Positions 1 to 6,327 of a stretch of 7,994 nt of DNA are shown here, one piece after another. The translations under genes were made by a program, and so were the position numbers. The DNA is from Candidatus Omnitrophota bacterium (GTDB taxonomy: Bacteria > Omnitrophota > Gorgyraeia > Zapsychrales > Zapsychraceae). A model generated the notes under the pieces. That model had not been told where the DNA came from. It was given only the letters and a program-made list of their open reading frames with translations, and ran no database searches. Numbering within the stretch: position 1 is the first letter of the stretch; each line of letters starts with the position of its first letter. The stretch is taken from positions 1 through 7,994 of the forward strand of contig JAKQLT010000150.1 in NCBI GenBank assembly GCA_029567025.1, read 5' to 3'.

Positions 1-194
1 AAATTATTGTGGATAGTGCTGATAAAAATATCAGGAACCTTTTTGAAGAGACTTCTCGTTTACGCCAAGAAAGCCGTAAAGACCTTTTTATTTCAACCGG
101 CGTTGATCATATTGATATTTCAACGGATAGGCCTTATACCAAGTCATTAGTGCGATTTTTTAAAGAACGTCAAAAACGTTTGGCGAAAGGATAA
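1..194 (+). CDS. DUF58 family protein, C-terminal fragment (5' end outside window)
   Basis: The reading frame is open from the window edge (first full codon at base 3) to TAA at 192-194, so only about the last 64 residues are visible. They read as the charged helical tail plus the terminal motif of DUF58 proteins: a helix rich in R/E/K, then a 'GVDHIDISTDRPY' stretch followed by 'LVRFFKERQKR', which matches the family's usual ending (T/D-x-x-Y-x-x-x-L-x-x-F-F-x-x-R). DUF58 proteins are VWA-like membrane-associated proteins encoded directly after MoxR AAA+ ATPases and before the Bat VWA genes. The position immediately before a DUF4381-like gene and batA fits this exactly. A GTG at 9 is only an internal valine, not a start. 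The stop is 7 nt from the next ATG. The exact function of DUF58 proteins is unknown. Confidence 0.85.
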   Translation, partial: IIVDSADKNIRNLFEETSRLRQESRKDLFISTGVDHIDISTDRPYTKSLVRFFKERQKRLAKG

Positions 195-201
195 AAAAAT
201 A

Positions 202-759
202 ATGTTTTATTTTTTTATTTTCATTTTTTTATTGTGTTCGTCAGTTTTCGCTGAGGAAGAGCTTAAAGATATCCGTCCGCCGGTGCCTTTACCGGAAAAT
301 TTTCTGTGGATTTTTATCCTGTTGGGCCTTTTGCTTCTTGTGGGAATTATTTTCTTAATCCGTTATTATTTATCAAAAAAGCCAGCGATTTCTAAAATAG
401 AAATTCCTAAAAAACCTTGGGAAGTAGCCTTGGAGCGCTTAACGGCTCTTCTTCAAAAGGATTTTATAGCGAAAGGATATATCAAAGAATTTTATTTTGA
501 ATTGGGCAATATTGTTCGTCATTATATCGAGGACCGTTTTTTGTTAAAAGCGCCTGAAATGACAACGCCGGAATTTTTAGACCATATCAAAAAACACAGC
601 CCGTTAAGTGCGGATCATAAGCTTTTATTGAAAGATTTTTTAAATTGTTGCGATATGGTTAAATTCGCGAAATATGGTCCGACGGAAAAAGAGGTTGAAG
701 ACAGTATTTTTGCCGCTCAAAAATTTATTAAGGAAACTGTTGTTAAACAAGAGTCTTAA
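202..759 (+). CDS. DUF4381-like single-pass membrane protein of the Bat operon
   Basis: A 185-residue protein. Residues 1-17 are a strongly hydrophobic signal peptide with a likely cut after VFA. A short proline-rich segment follows (DIRPPVPLPENF, about 23-34), then a membrane helix at about 35-56, a basic exit (RYYLSKK) and a helical cytoplasmic domain at 72-180. This architecture, the 'LxDIxxPxP' element before the membrane helix and the place between DUF58 and batA match the DUF4381 proteins of MoxR/Bat operons. The start is ATG 202, preceded by AAAGGA at 186-191. The cytoplasmic domain (97-178) aligns with the C-terminal cytoplasmic domain of BatD in this operon, sharing Y98, L101, Y108, D111, F113, C150, D151, V153, F155 and A156. 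No catalytic motif is visible. A role as a membrane adaptor linking MoxR/DUF58 in the cytoplasm to periplasmic Bat proteins is inference. Confidence 0.8.
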   Translation: MFYFFIFIFLLCSSVFAEEELKDIRPPVPLPENFLWIFILLGLLLLVGIIFLIRYYLSKKPAISKIEIPKKPWEVALERLTALLQKDFIAKGYIKEFYFELGNIVRHYIEDRFLLKAPEMTTPEFLDHIKKHSPLSADHKLLLKDFLNCCDMVKFAKYGPTEKEVEDSIFAAQKFIKETVVKQES

Positions 760-767
760 AGAAATAT

Positions 768-1772
768 ATGGTTTCATTTAAAGACACGTGGATTCTTATT
801 TTTATTCCTTTGATTGTTCTTGTTTTTTTTGTTTTTTTAAGAAAACGAGTCAATCATCCGTCTTTTCTTTTTCCCTCGAAGAAATTATTTCTACAGATTA
901 AAGAAAATGGCAAGATCTTTGTTGAGCGGAATCTAATTTATTTGCGTCTTTTTATTTTGTGCCTTTTTATTGTTGCCTTAGCCGGTCCGCAGGAAATTTT
1001 AGAAAAAACCGAAATCACAACAGAAGGCATTGATATTATTTTGACTGTTGATGCTTCTGGGAGCATGGCGGCCGAAGATTTTCAAAAAGATAATAAGCGC
1101 GTGAATCGTTTGGAAATTGTTAAAGAGGTTGTCAGTGAATTTATTCGAGGACGAAAATCCGATAGAATGGGGTTGGTTGTCTTTGCCGCCCAGGCCTATA
1201 CAGCTTGTCCGTTAACAACGGATTATGATTGGCTTATTGCGAACTTAAAAAGAATTGAATTGGGCATAATTCAAGAAGATGGCACGGCGATTGGATCCGC
1301 TCTTGCGACATCGTTAAACCGTTTAAAAGAAAGTCAGGCAAAAAGTAAAATCATTATTTTATTAACCGATGGTGTTAATAATGTAGGAAAAATTTTACCT
1401 TTGGAAGCGGCAGACGCCGCGCGCGCCTTAGGTGTTAAGATATATACGATTGGCGCCGGAACAACAGGATTCGCGCCTTTTCCTGTTCAAGATTTCTTTG
1501 GGCGTAAGGCGTATCAGCAAATTGCTGTTGAGATTGATGAAAAAGTTTTAAAAGAGATAGCGCAAAAAACAGAAGGATTGTATTTTCGCGCGATGGATAC
1601 AGAGTCCTTACGTGCGATTTATAAGGAAATAGATCGTTTAGAAAAGACAAAAATAGAAGAAACAGGATATAAGGAATATAAACAGCTTTTTGTTTATGTT
1701 CTTTTAGCGGCTCTGATGTTGTTGCTGATAGAAATTATTTTAAAAAATACGATTTTGATGAGGATTCCTTAA
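768..1772 (+). CDS. batA: BatA, von Willebrand factor A domain membrane protein
   Basis: A 334-residue protein of usual BatA length. Membrane helix 1 (8-24) is followed by RKR. Helix 2 is at about 56-73, a VWA domain at about 88-285, and a C-terminal helix at about 306-326. The metal-ion-dependent adhesion site is intact: DxSxS at D95-S97-S99, the threonine of 'DGTAIG' (T173) and the aspartate of 'LLTDG' (D201). The positive charges after helix 1 put the VWA domain in the periplasm. It is the first of two tandem VWA genes, which is the batA-batB order. It starts 8 nt after the DUF4381-like gene, with only a weak A-rich ribosome site. Bat proteins were named for aerotolerance in Bacteroides and are linked to envelope stress or MoxR-assisted protein assembly; the precise role is unsettled. 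Confidence 0.93.
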   Translation: MVSFKDTWILIFIPLIVLVFFVFLRKRVNHPSFLFPSKKLFLQIKENGKIFVERNLIYLRLFILCLFIVALAGPQEILEKTEITTEGIDIILTVDASGSMAAEDFQKDNKRVNRLEIVKEVVSEFIRGRKSDRMGLVVFAAQAYTACPLTTDYDWLIANLKRIELGIIQEDGTAIGSALATSLNRLKESQAKSKIIILLTDGVNNVGKILPLEAADAARALGVKIYTIGAGTTGFAPFPVQDFFGRKAYQQIAVEIDEKVLKEIAQKTEGLYFRAMDTESLRAIYKEIDRLEKTKIEETGYKEYKQLFVYVLLAALMLLLIEIILKNTILMRIP

Positions 1773-1775
1773 AAA

Positions 1776-2789
1776 ATGATACAGTTCGCTTATAGTGATA
1801 TTCTTTATTGGATTTGGGCGCTTGTCCCGTTGGCGTTTTTTCTTTTTTGGCGTAAAAAGAAAAAACAAATTTTACGCGAAAAATTCGTGGAAAAAGTTTT
1901 ATTAAGACATATAGCCCCTGATATTCATTATCAGAATGAAGATGTAAGTGTGGTCTTTTTAATCTGTGTCATCTTTTTTTCAATCGTGGCTTTGGCGCGT
2001 CCTCAATGGGGATTTGAGTGGCGTGAAATTAAGCGTGAAGGATTGGATATTTTAGTCGCTGTTGATACATCGAAAAGCATGTTAACGGATGATGTGAAGC
2101 CCAACCGGTTAGAACGTTCGAAATTAGCGGTAAAAGATTTAGTGAAAAAGCTTAACGGTGATCGAATAGGGCTTATGGCTTTTTCTTCAAGTGCTTTTTT
2201 GGTTTGTCCCATGACCGTGGATTATTCCGGATTTTTATTAAGTTTGGAAGATATCAATACGTCAACGATTCCTCAAGGCGGCACTTCTTTGGCTTCTGCC
2301 ATTAAAGAAGGCATTCGTAGTTATAAAAATATTCCAGGGAAATATAAGGCCATGATTGTTATTACGGACGGAGAAGATTTAGAGGGAGAAGTGGCTCCCG
2401 CGGCGCAAGAGGCTAAAAAAGAAGGTATACAGATATTTTCGATAGGTATTGGAACATCTGAAGGTGAGCTTATTCGTCTTAAGGATGATAAAGGAAATTA
2501 TGAATTTTTAAAAGATAGTCAGGGGAATTTTGTGAAGTCTCGATTAAATGAACAAATTTTGCAAGAAATTGCTTTGATAACAGGCGGGATGTATGTGCGT
2601 GCCAGTGGCGCTCAATTTGGATTAGAAGAAATTTATGATCAGCGTTTATCGAAAATGGAGAAAAAAGAGATAAAGAATAAAATGGAAAAGCGATATTTTG
2701 AGCGTTTTCAAATTCCTTTATGTATTGCGTTTTTATTTCTATGTTGGGAAACTTTTTTACCTCGAAGAAAAAATGAAAATAATAATTAG
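1776..2789 (+). CDS. batB: BatB, von Willebrand factor A domain membrane protein
   Basis: A 337-residue second VWA protein with the same plan as BatA: helix 1 (about 9-24) followed by a strongly basic RKKKKQ loop, helix 2 (about 57-74), VWA domain (about 89-290) and a C-terminal helix (about 311-326) ending in PRRK. The MIDAS is complete: D97-S99-S101, T170 in 'QGGTSLASAI' and D198 in 'VITDGED'. The 'ALARPQWGFEW' segment after helix 2 is typical of Bat VWA proteins. The charge pattern again places the VWA domain in the periplasm. Only 3 nt separate it from batA, and GAGGA at 1759-1763 is a somewhat distant ribosome site. Its last 17 nt overlap batC. A and B are paralogues that probably bind each other or a shared ligand through metal-dependent contacts (inference). 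Confidence 0.93.
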   Translation: MIQFAYSDILYWIWALVPLAFFLFWRKKKKQILREKFVEKVLLRHIAPDIHYQNEDVSVVFLICVIFFSIVALARPQWGFEWREIKREGLDILVAVDTSKSMLTDDVKPNRLERSKLAVKDLVKKLNGDRIGLMAFSSSAFLVCPMTVDYSGFLLSLEDINTSTIPQGGTSLASAIKEGIRSYKNIPGKYKAMIVITDGEDLEGEVAPAAQEAKKEGIQIFSIGIGTSEGELIRLKDDKGNYEFLKDSQGNFVKSRLNEQILQEIALITGGMYVRASGAQFGLEEIYDQRLSKMEKKEIKNKMEKRYFERFQIPLCIAFLFLCWETFLPRRKNENNN

Positions 2790-3660
2790 CGTTATCAGTG
2801 TTTTCCTCCTTTTATGTTCCTCAGCCTTGGCATCTATGGGTGCAGATGTCAAAAAAGGCAATAAGCTTTTTTCTCAAGGGAATTATGAAGCGTCTTTACA
2901 ACAATATCAAAAAGCATTGGAAAAAGATCCTCATTCGCCCGTTATTCATTTTAATACGGGGGCCGCGCATTATAAAAAAGGCGAATATCAAGCCGCGATT
3001 GATGGATTTGAAAAAGCGCTTTTATCGGATGATAAAATTTTACAGGGACACGCGCATTATAATTTAGGAAATACGTTTTATCGGTTCGGAAAAACAAAGG
3101 AAGAAAAAGAATTGCCGGTTGCCATCCAATCTTTAGAAAAGTCTTTGGATCAATATCAAAAGGCGATCAGTTTAAATAAAGAAGACAAAGAAGCGGCGCA
3201 TAATTATGAATTTGTGAAAAAAGAATTAGAGCGAATGAAGATAAAAGAACAAGAGCGTAAAAATCAACAACAAGAAAAAAAAGATCAAGAAGAAAAAAAT
3301 GATGAACAAAAACAGCCTTCGTCATCGGAATCCTCACAAAAAAAAGAAGAAGAGCAGCAAAGTTCTCAATCGCAAGATAGAAAAGATCAAGAACAAAAAG
3401 AGTCAGGCCAAGAATCAGAAGAAAAGCAGGACCAACAACAAGATCATAAAGAAAAGAATGCCATGTCTTCTGTAGGGCAAGAGCAACAACAGTCAGAAAA
3501 GCAAAATCAACAAAGCGCAGGGAAAGAAGACGGCCAGCAGATGAGTGAACAAAAAGCCCAAATGATGTTACAGCAATATCAACAGCAAGAAGAACCTAAA
3601 GGGATTTTAAATTTTATTCCAAAAAATATTCGTTTGAGAGAAGTTGAAAAAGATTGGTAA
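2773..3660 (+). CDS. batC: BatC, secreted TPR protein with Q/E/K-rich C-terminus
   Basis: From ATG 2773 the product is 295 residues. I chose this start because it gives a clean signal peptide (basic start, hydrophobic core, cut after ALA at about 20). The longer frame from TTG 2698 would place 25 unrelated residues before it, inside batB. Three TPR-like helical repeats follow at about 25-52, 57-88 and 93-140, with typical G/Y/A positions ('GNYEASLQQYQKALEKDP', 'YNLGNTFYRFG'). Residues about 153-272 are very low in complexity and rich in Q, E, K and S. The end, 'MSEQKAQMMLQQYQQQEEPK' followed by a stretch ending in VEKDW, resembles the conserved tail of BatC proteins. It overlaps batB by 17 nt, so translation is probably coupled. 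It is a likely periplasmic scaffold for the VWA proteins and BatD; no enzymatic motif is seen. Confidence 0.88.
   Translation: MKIIISVISVFLLLCSSALASMGADVKKGNKLFSQGNYEASLQQYQKALEKDPHSPVIHFNTGAAHYKKGEYQAAIDGFEKALLSDDKILQGHAHYNLGNTFYRFGKTKEEKELPVAIQSLEKSLDQYQKAISLNKEDKEAAHNYEFVKKELERMKIKEQERKNQQQEKKDQEEKNDEQKQPSSSESSQKKEEEQQSSQSQDRKDQEQKESGQESEEKQDQQQDHKEKNAMSSVGQEQQQSEKQNQQSAGKEDGQQMSEQKAQMMLQQYQQQEEPKGILNFIPKNIRLREVEKDW
3229..3588 (+). repeat. Purine-rich low-complexity codon tract inside batC
   Basis: The coding strand is dominated by CAA, GAA, AAA and AGA-type codons, which gives a long A/G-rich, T-poor run unlike the T-rich neighbouring genes. It encodes the Q/E/K/S-rich linker of BatC, roughly residues 153-272. 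There is no strict unit repeat, so it is low-complexity sequence rather than a tandem array. Confidence 0.8.
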
Positions 3661-3663
3661 AAT
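3634..3663 (+). promoter_or_regulatory. Candidate internal promoter before batD
   Basis: TTGAGA at 3634-3639 and TAAAAT at 3658-3663 are 18 nt apart, and TGg directly precedes the -10 (an extended -10). Each hexamer differs from the sigma70 consensus by one base. Transcription would begin near 3670, only about 12 nt before the batD ATG. Such matches arise by chance in AT-rich DNA, so this is tentative. Confidence 0.28.
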
Positions 3664-3685
3664 GATTAAAATAAAAAACTTATGA
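3662..3685 (+). other. Seven-codon mini-ORF overlapping the batD start
   Basis: ATG at 3662, 2 nt after the batC stop, opens a frame coding MIKIKNL that ends in TGA at 3683-3685. Its stop overlaps the batD ATG (ATGA at 3682-3685). batD itself has no visible Shine-Dalgarno sequence. The mini-ORF could carry ribosomes from batC to batD by termination-reinitiation. It may also be chance. Confidence 0.3.
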
Positions 3686-5496
3686 TACGTTTTTTTCGTT
3701 ATATTGCTTTTATTGTTGTATTTTGTGCCATAACCAGTCTGTCTTTAGCTGACGATTTAAGTTTTCAAGCTACGGTCGATGCCAATCGCGTGACACTTGA
3801 TTCTGTGGTGCGGTTAAGTTTAACGATTGTTAATGCGCAACCGTCTTCTTTAGAATTGCCCTCGATTGATGGATTTGAATCGCGTTATATAGGTCCAGCC
3901 ACTCAAGTTTCTATTATCAATGGGCAGGTGACTAAAAGTATCACGCATAATTATTCGTTATTTCCCACTAAGACAGGAACATTTCAAATACCAGCTCTTT
4001 CAATAACGATTGATGGAAAAACGTTAACATCGCAAGCGATCTCTATTGAGGTTGTGGATGCACAAACGCAAGTTCCTTCTCAGTCGACGTCACAAGAAGG
4101 CTCAGCAGAAAAGTTAGAAGATAAAATATTTTTAATTTTGGAGAAGCCTCGCTCAGATATTTATTTAGGAGAGAAAATTCTAGTTACGATTAAATTGTTT
4201 GTTCGCGGAGTTTCGTTACGGGACATTGAATTTCCTGAGTTTGATAAAGCGTATGTAGCGTGTGATGATTATCGCCAACCAAATCAATATCAGAAAATTA
4301 TTAAGGGGCTTTCCTATGACGTTGTTGAATTTAATATTGATTGTTATGCGACACAGCTTGGAACACGGGTCTTAGGCCCTGCGACACTAAAGGCGAATTT
4401 ACTGTATAAAACACAAAAACAACGGCCGTCTTCTTTTGATAGTTTCTTTGGCGATAGCGGTTTTTTTGACAATTTTTTTGATCGTAGTGAAAAAAGGCCT
4501 TTGGCGGTGCGTTCTCAGTCGGAGACAATAAATATTTTGCCTCTTACTGAGCAAGGACGGCCAGAGGATTTTTCTGGCGGTGTTGGTAAATTTTATTTTA
4601 AAATGACGGCGTCGCCTTTAGAAGTCAAAGCTGGAGACCCCATCACGGTCGTTATGAATGTATCAGGTGAGGGGAATTTAAAAACAGTTCAGTTACCGGC
4701 GTTTAAAGATACGAATGATTTTAAGGTTTATGATCCGCAGATTAAAGAAATAAATGGAACTAAAATCTTAGAGCAAGTCATAATCCCTAAGTCAGAAAAA
4801 GTTACGGCAATTCCCGCTGTGGTATTTAGTTATTTTGATGTGGGCACGAAACAGTATCAGACGATTACGCAAGGGCCGTTTCCTTTAAAAGTTGAGGCGC
4901 CGGCAGAAGGCCAATCTTTTAAAATTATTGAGCCTTCGGCGGCGATAACGCCCTTTGTTCCGCAAGAAGAAAAATTAGGACGAGATTTGATTTTTATTAA
5001 AGAATCTATCGGGCCTTTACAATTTTCCTCGCAGTATTTTTATAACAGTTTTCTCCTTAAAATTTTGTATGCCCTTATCACGATTGTTTTTTTTGTTTTT
5101 TATTTTTATAAGATTATTTCGAATCATTTAAAAAAAGATGTGGCTTTAGCAAGGAAACTGGCCGCACCTCAAAAAGCTCGAATAGGAATGAAGAGGATGA
5201 AGCAATTAATCAATCAGCAAGAAACAAAAGATTATTATGATTGTTTATTTAAAACGTTGCAGGAATATTTTAAAGATAAATTTCATTTGTCATCCGCTAT
5301 GGTTTCTTTTACCGCGTTAGAAGAAATTTTTAAAAATAAAAAAGTGCCGCAAATTATTATTGATCGAGTTCAGAGACTTTTTCAGGAGTGCGATGAGGTG
5401 CGTTTCGCATCTGTTGCGTATAATGCGGAAAAAGTTAAAGCGTCGTTTAATCTCTGTGAGGAGATCATAGATTATTTTGAGAGGAATGTGCGATGA
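3682..5496 (+). CDS. batD: BatD, large membrane-anchored periplasmic protein
   Basis: A 604-residue protein of usual BatD size. It has a signal peptide at 1-23 (cut near SLA/DD). Several beta-sandwich-like domains span about 24-435 in the periplasm, followed by a membrane helix at about 455-478 and a helical cytoplasmic domain at about 490-604. Family hallmarks are the opening 'FQATVDANRVTLDSVVRLSL', the F/D/G-rich loop (251-270) and 'GRPEDFSGGVGKF' (292-304) followed by 'VSGEGNLKTVQLP' (327-339). The C-terminal domain is related to that of the DUF4381-like protein at 202-759: Y519, L522, Y529, D532, F534, C570, D571, V573, F575 and A576 match. There is no ribosome site near ATG 3682, which overlaps the stop of a mini-ORF. 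The gene ends with a 4-nt overlap with batE. BatD probably bridges periplasmic Bat proteins to cytoplasmic partners (inference). Confidence 0.93.
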   Translation: MIRFFRYIAFIVVFCAITSLSLADDLSFQATVDANRVTLDSVVRLSLTIVNAQPSSLELPSIDGFESRYIGPATQVSIINGQVTKSITHNYSLFPTKTGTFQIPALSITIDGKTLTSQAISIEVVDAQTQVPSQSTSQEGSAEKLEDKIFLILEKPRSDIYLGEKILVTIKLFVRGVSLRDIEFPEFDKAYVACDDYRQPNQYQKIIKGLSYDVVEFNIDCYATQLGTRVLGPATLKANLLYKTQKQRPSSFDSFFGDSGFFDNFFDRSEKRPLAVRSQSETINILPLTEQGRPEDFSGGVGKFYFKMTASPLEVKAGDPITVVMNVSGEGNLKTVQLPAFKDTNDFKVYDPQIKEINGTKILEQVIIPKSEKVTAIPAVVFSYFDVGTKQYQTITQGPFPLKVEAPAEGQSFKIIEPSAAITPFVPQEEKLGRDLIFIKESIGPLQFSSQYFYNSFLLKILYALITIVFFVFYFYKIISNHLKKDVALARKLAAPQKARIGMKRMKQLINQQETKDYYDCLFKTLQEYFKDKFHLSSAMVSFTALEEIFKNKKVPQIIIDRVQRLFQECDEVRFASVAYNAEKVKASFNLCEEIIDYFERNVR

Positions 5497-6239
5497 GATA
5501 TCGTTTATGGATTTTATTTTTCTTTTTTATGGCGTATTCTTCTTTTTCTTATCTTTCTGCGCAAACGATAGACGCCCGTTTTAATCAGGCGAATAATTTC
5601 TATAAAGAAGCCCAGTATAAAAAAGCCATTGAACTTTATGAAGAAATTCTTAAACAAGGGAAGATCAGCGGGCCATTGTATTATAATTTAGGTAACGCCT
5701 ATTTTAAAGACGGCCAATTAGGACGAGCTGTGGTTTCTTATCAACGTGCGCGTCAATGGATGCCGCGTGACAGCGATCTGAAAGCGAATGAGCAATATGT
5801 AGAGGCTTTTATTAAAAATAATCCACAGGGCGTTGATCGTTTTTTTGTGGCGCGTTTATCTTTTCGATATTTTGATGCCTGGACTTTGGATGAACTGGCC
5901 AAACTAAATGTTATTTTATATTTTTTAGCGTTAATAATATTTTTGGCCGGATTTTATCTGAAGAAAAAAGAATTAACATTTTTTTCTTTGATTTTAGGAT
6001 GTTTATTCGTTTTTCATAGTTATGCGTTTATAGAAAGAAAACAATCTCAAGAAAATGCCGCAGTTATTATTCAATCCATAGAGGCAAAATTTGAACCTAT
6101 GGAATCCGCCACTACTCATTTTAGTTTATCTGAAGGCGTTAAGGTAAAAATTTTAGAACAAGAGGGTTTTTGGTCTAAAATTGAACGTCGGGATGGAAAA
6201 AAAGGATGGGTGCCCAAGTCTTCTTTAGAAAAGATATAG
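5493..6239 (+). CDS. batE: BatE, TPR and SH3-like membrane protein
   Basis: A 248-residue protein. It has a signal peptide or N-terminal anchor at 1-23, and TPR-like repeats at about 28-95 ('NQANNFYKEAQYKKAIELYE', 'LYYNLGNAYFKDGQ'). Two membrane helices lie at about 138-156 and 162-179, separated by the basic loop YLKKKE, and a bacterial SH3-like domain spans about 187-246 (ending 'GKKGWVPKSSLEKI'). The basic loop between the helices implies that both the TPR and the SH3 parts are periplasmic. TPR plus paired helices plus SH3b is the usual BatE layout, and the gene closes the operon as expected. The start is ATG 5493 within ATGA, overlapping the batD stop, with GAGGA at 5481-5485. The SH3b domain may contact the cell wall or an envelope partner (inference). 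Confidence 0.9.
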   Translation: MRYRLWILFFFFMAYSSFSYLSAQTIDARFNQANNFYKEAQYKKAIELYEEILKQGKISGPLYYNLGNAYFKDGQLGRAVVSYQRARQWMPRDSDLKANEQYVEAFIKNNPQGVDRFFVARLSFRYFDAWTLDELAKLNVILYFLALIIFLAGFYLKKKELTFFSLILGCLFVFHSYAFIERKQSQENAAVIIQSIEAKFEPMESATTHFSLSEGVKVKILEQEGFWSKIERRDGKKGWVPKSSLEKI

Positions 6240-6266
6240 CCCTTTAAAAAACGGTTGTCTTTTCCC

Positions 6267-6295
6267 TTGCCAAGAAAAATGTCCTGTGTTAGCAT
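6267..6295 (+). promoter_or_regulatory. Promoter of the rex-hyd operon
   Basis: TTGCCA (6267-6272) and TAGCAT (6290-6295) are exactly 17 nt apart, with TGt directly before the -10 (extended -10). This lies in the only intergenic gap of the window and at the start of a new functional block. Transcription would start near 6302, giving a leader of about 25 nt before the rex ATG. Confidence 0.6.
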
Positions 6296-6301
6296 AAACC
6301 A
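6285..6301. promoter_or_regulatory. Candidate Rex operator over the -10
   Basis: The 17-nt element TGTGTTAGCATAAACCA is an imperfect palindrome: outer TG/CA and inner TTA/TAA pair, while two bases in between do not. It resembles the general form of Rex sites (TTGTnA...TnACAA) and covers the -10 hexamer, where Rex usually represses its own transcription. The match is incomplete, so it remains a candidate. Confidence 0.3.
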
Positions 6302-6322
6302 ATCGTTACAATCTTCACGATT
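6301..6322. promoter_or_regulatory. Inverted repeat in the rex leader
   Basis: AATCGT (6301-6306) and ACGATT (6317-6322) are perfect 6-bp inverted arms around a 10-nt centre. The element spans the predicted transcription start and ends 5 nt before the rex ATG. It could be a protein-binding dyad or a weak hairpin at the mRNA 5' end. Confidence 0.35.
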
Positions 6323-6327
6323 AAATT

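Noticed and set aside
202..261. Lipoprotein signal (cysteine in the LLCSS part of the DUF4381-like and BatC signal peptides)
   Set aside because: The residue before the cysteine is leucine instead of G/A/S, and a good signal peptidase I site (VFA or ALA) follows, so lipidation is unlikely.
823..838. T8 and T7 runs in the start of batA as phase-variation tracts
   Set aside because: The runs encode hydrophobic membrane residues in an AT-rich genome, and similar T runs occur in most membrane segments here; there is no sign of a switched frame.
1435..1650. Minus-strand open frame inside batA
   Set aside because: It lies wholly within a well-supported VWA coding region, has no recognisable product and no ribosome site; treated as a shadow.
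2003..2212. Minus-strand open frame inside batB
   Set aside because: It is antisense to the conserved MIDAS region of BatB; the open frame is explained by codon bias.
2798..3067. Plus-strand second-frame ORF inside batC
   Set aside because: It is out of frame with the TPR coding sequence; the translation is basic and shows no domain.
4331..4528. Minus-strand open frame inside batD
   Set aside because: It is antisense to conserved BatD sequence, with no start signal or recognisable product.
6226..6266. Possible terminator after batE (GAAAAGA at 6228-6234 and TCTTTTC at 6258-6264)
   Set aside because: The 7-bp arms are AT-rich with a 23-nt loop, one arm lies in the coding region, and there is no proper U-tract after a GC stem.
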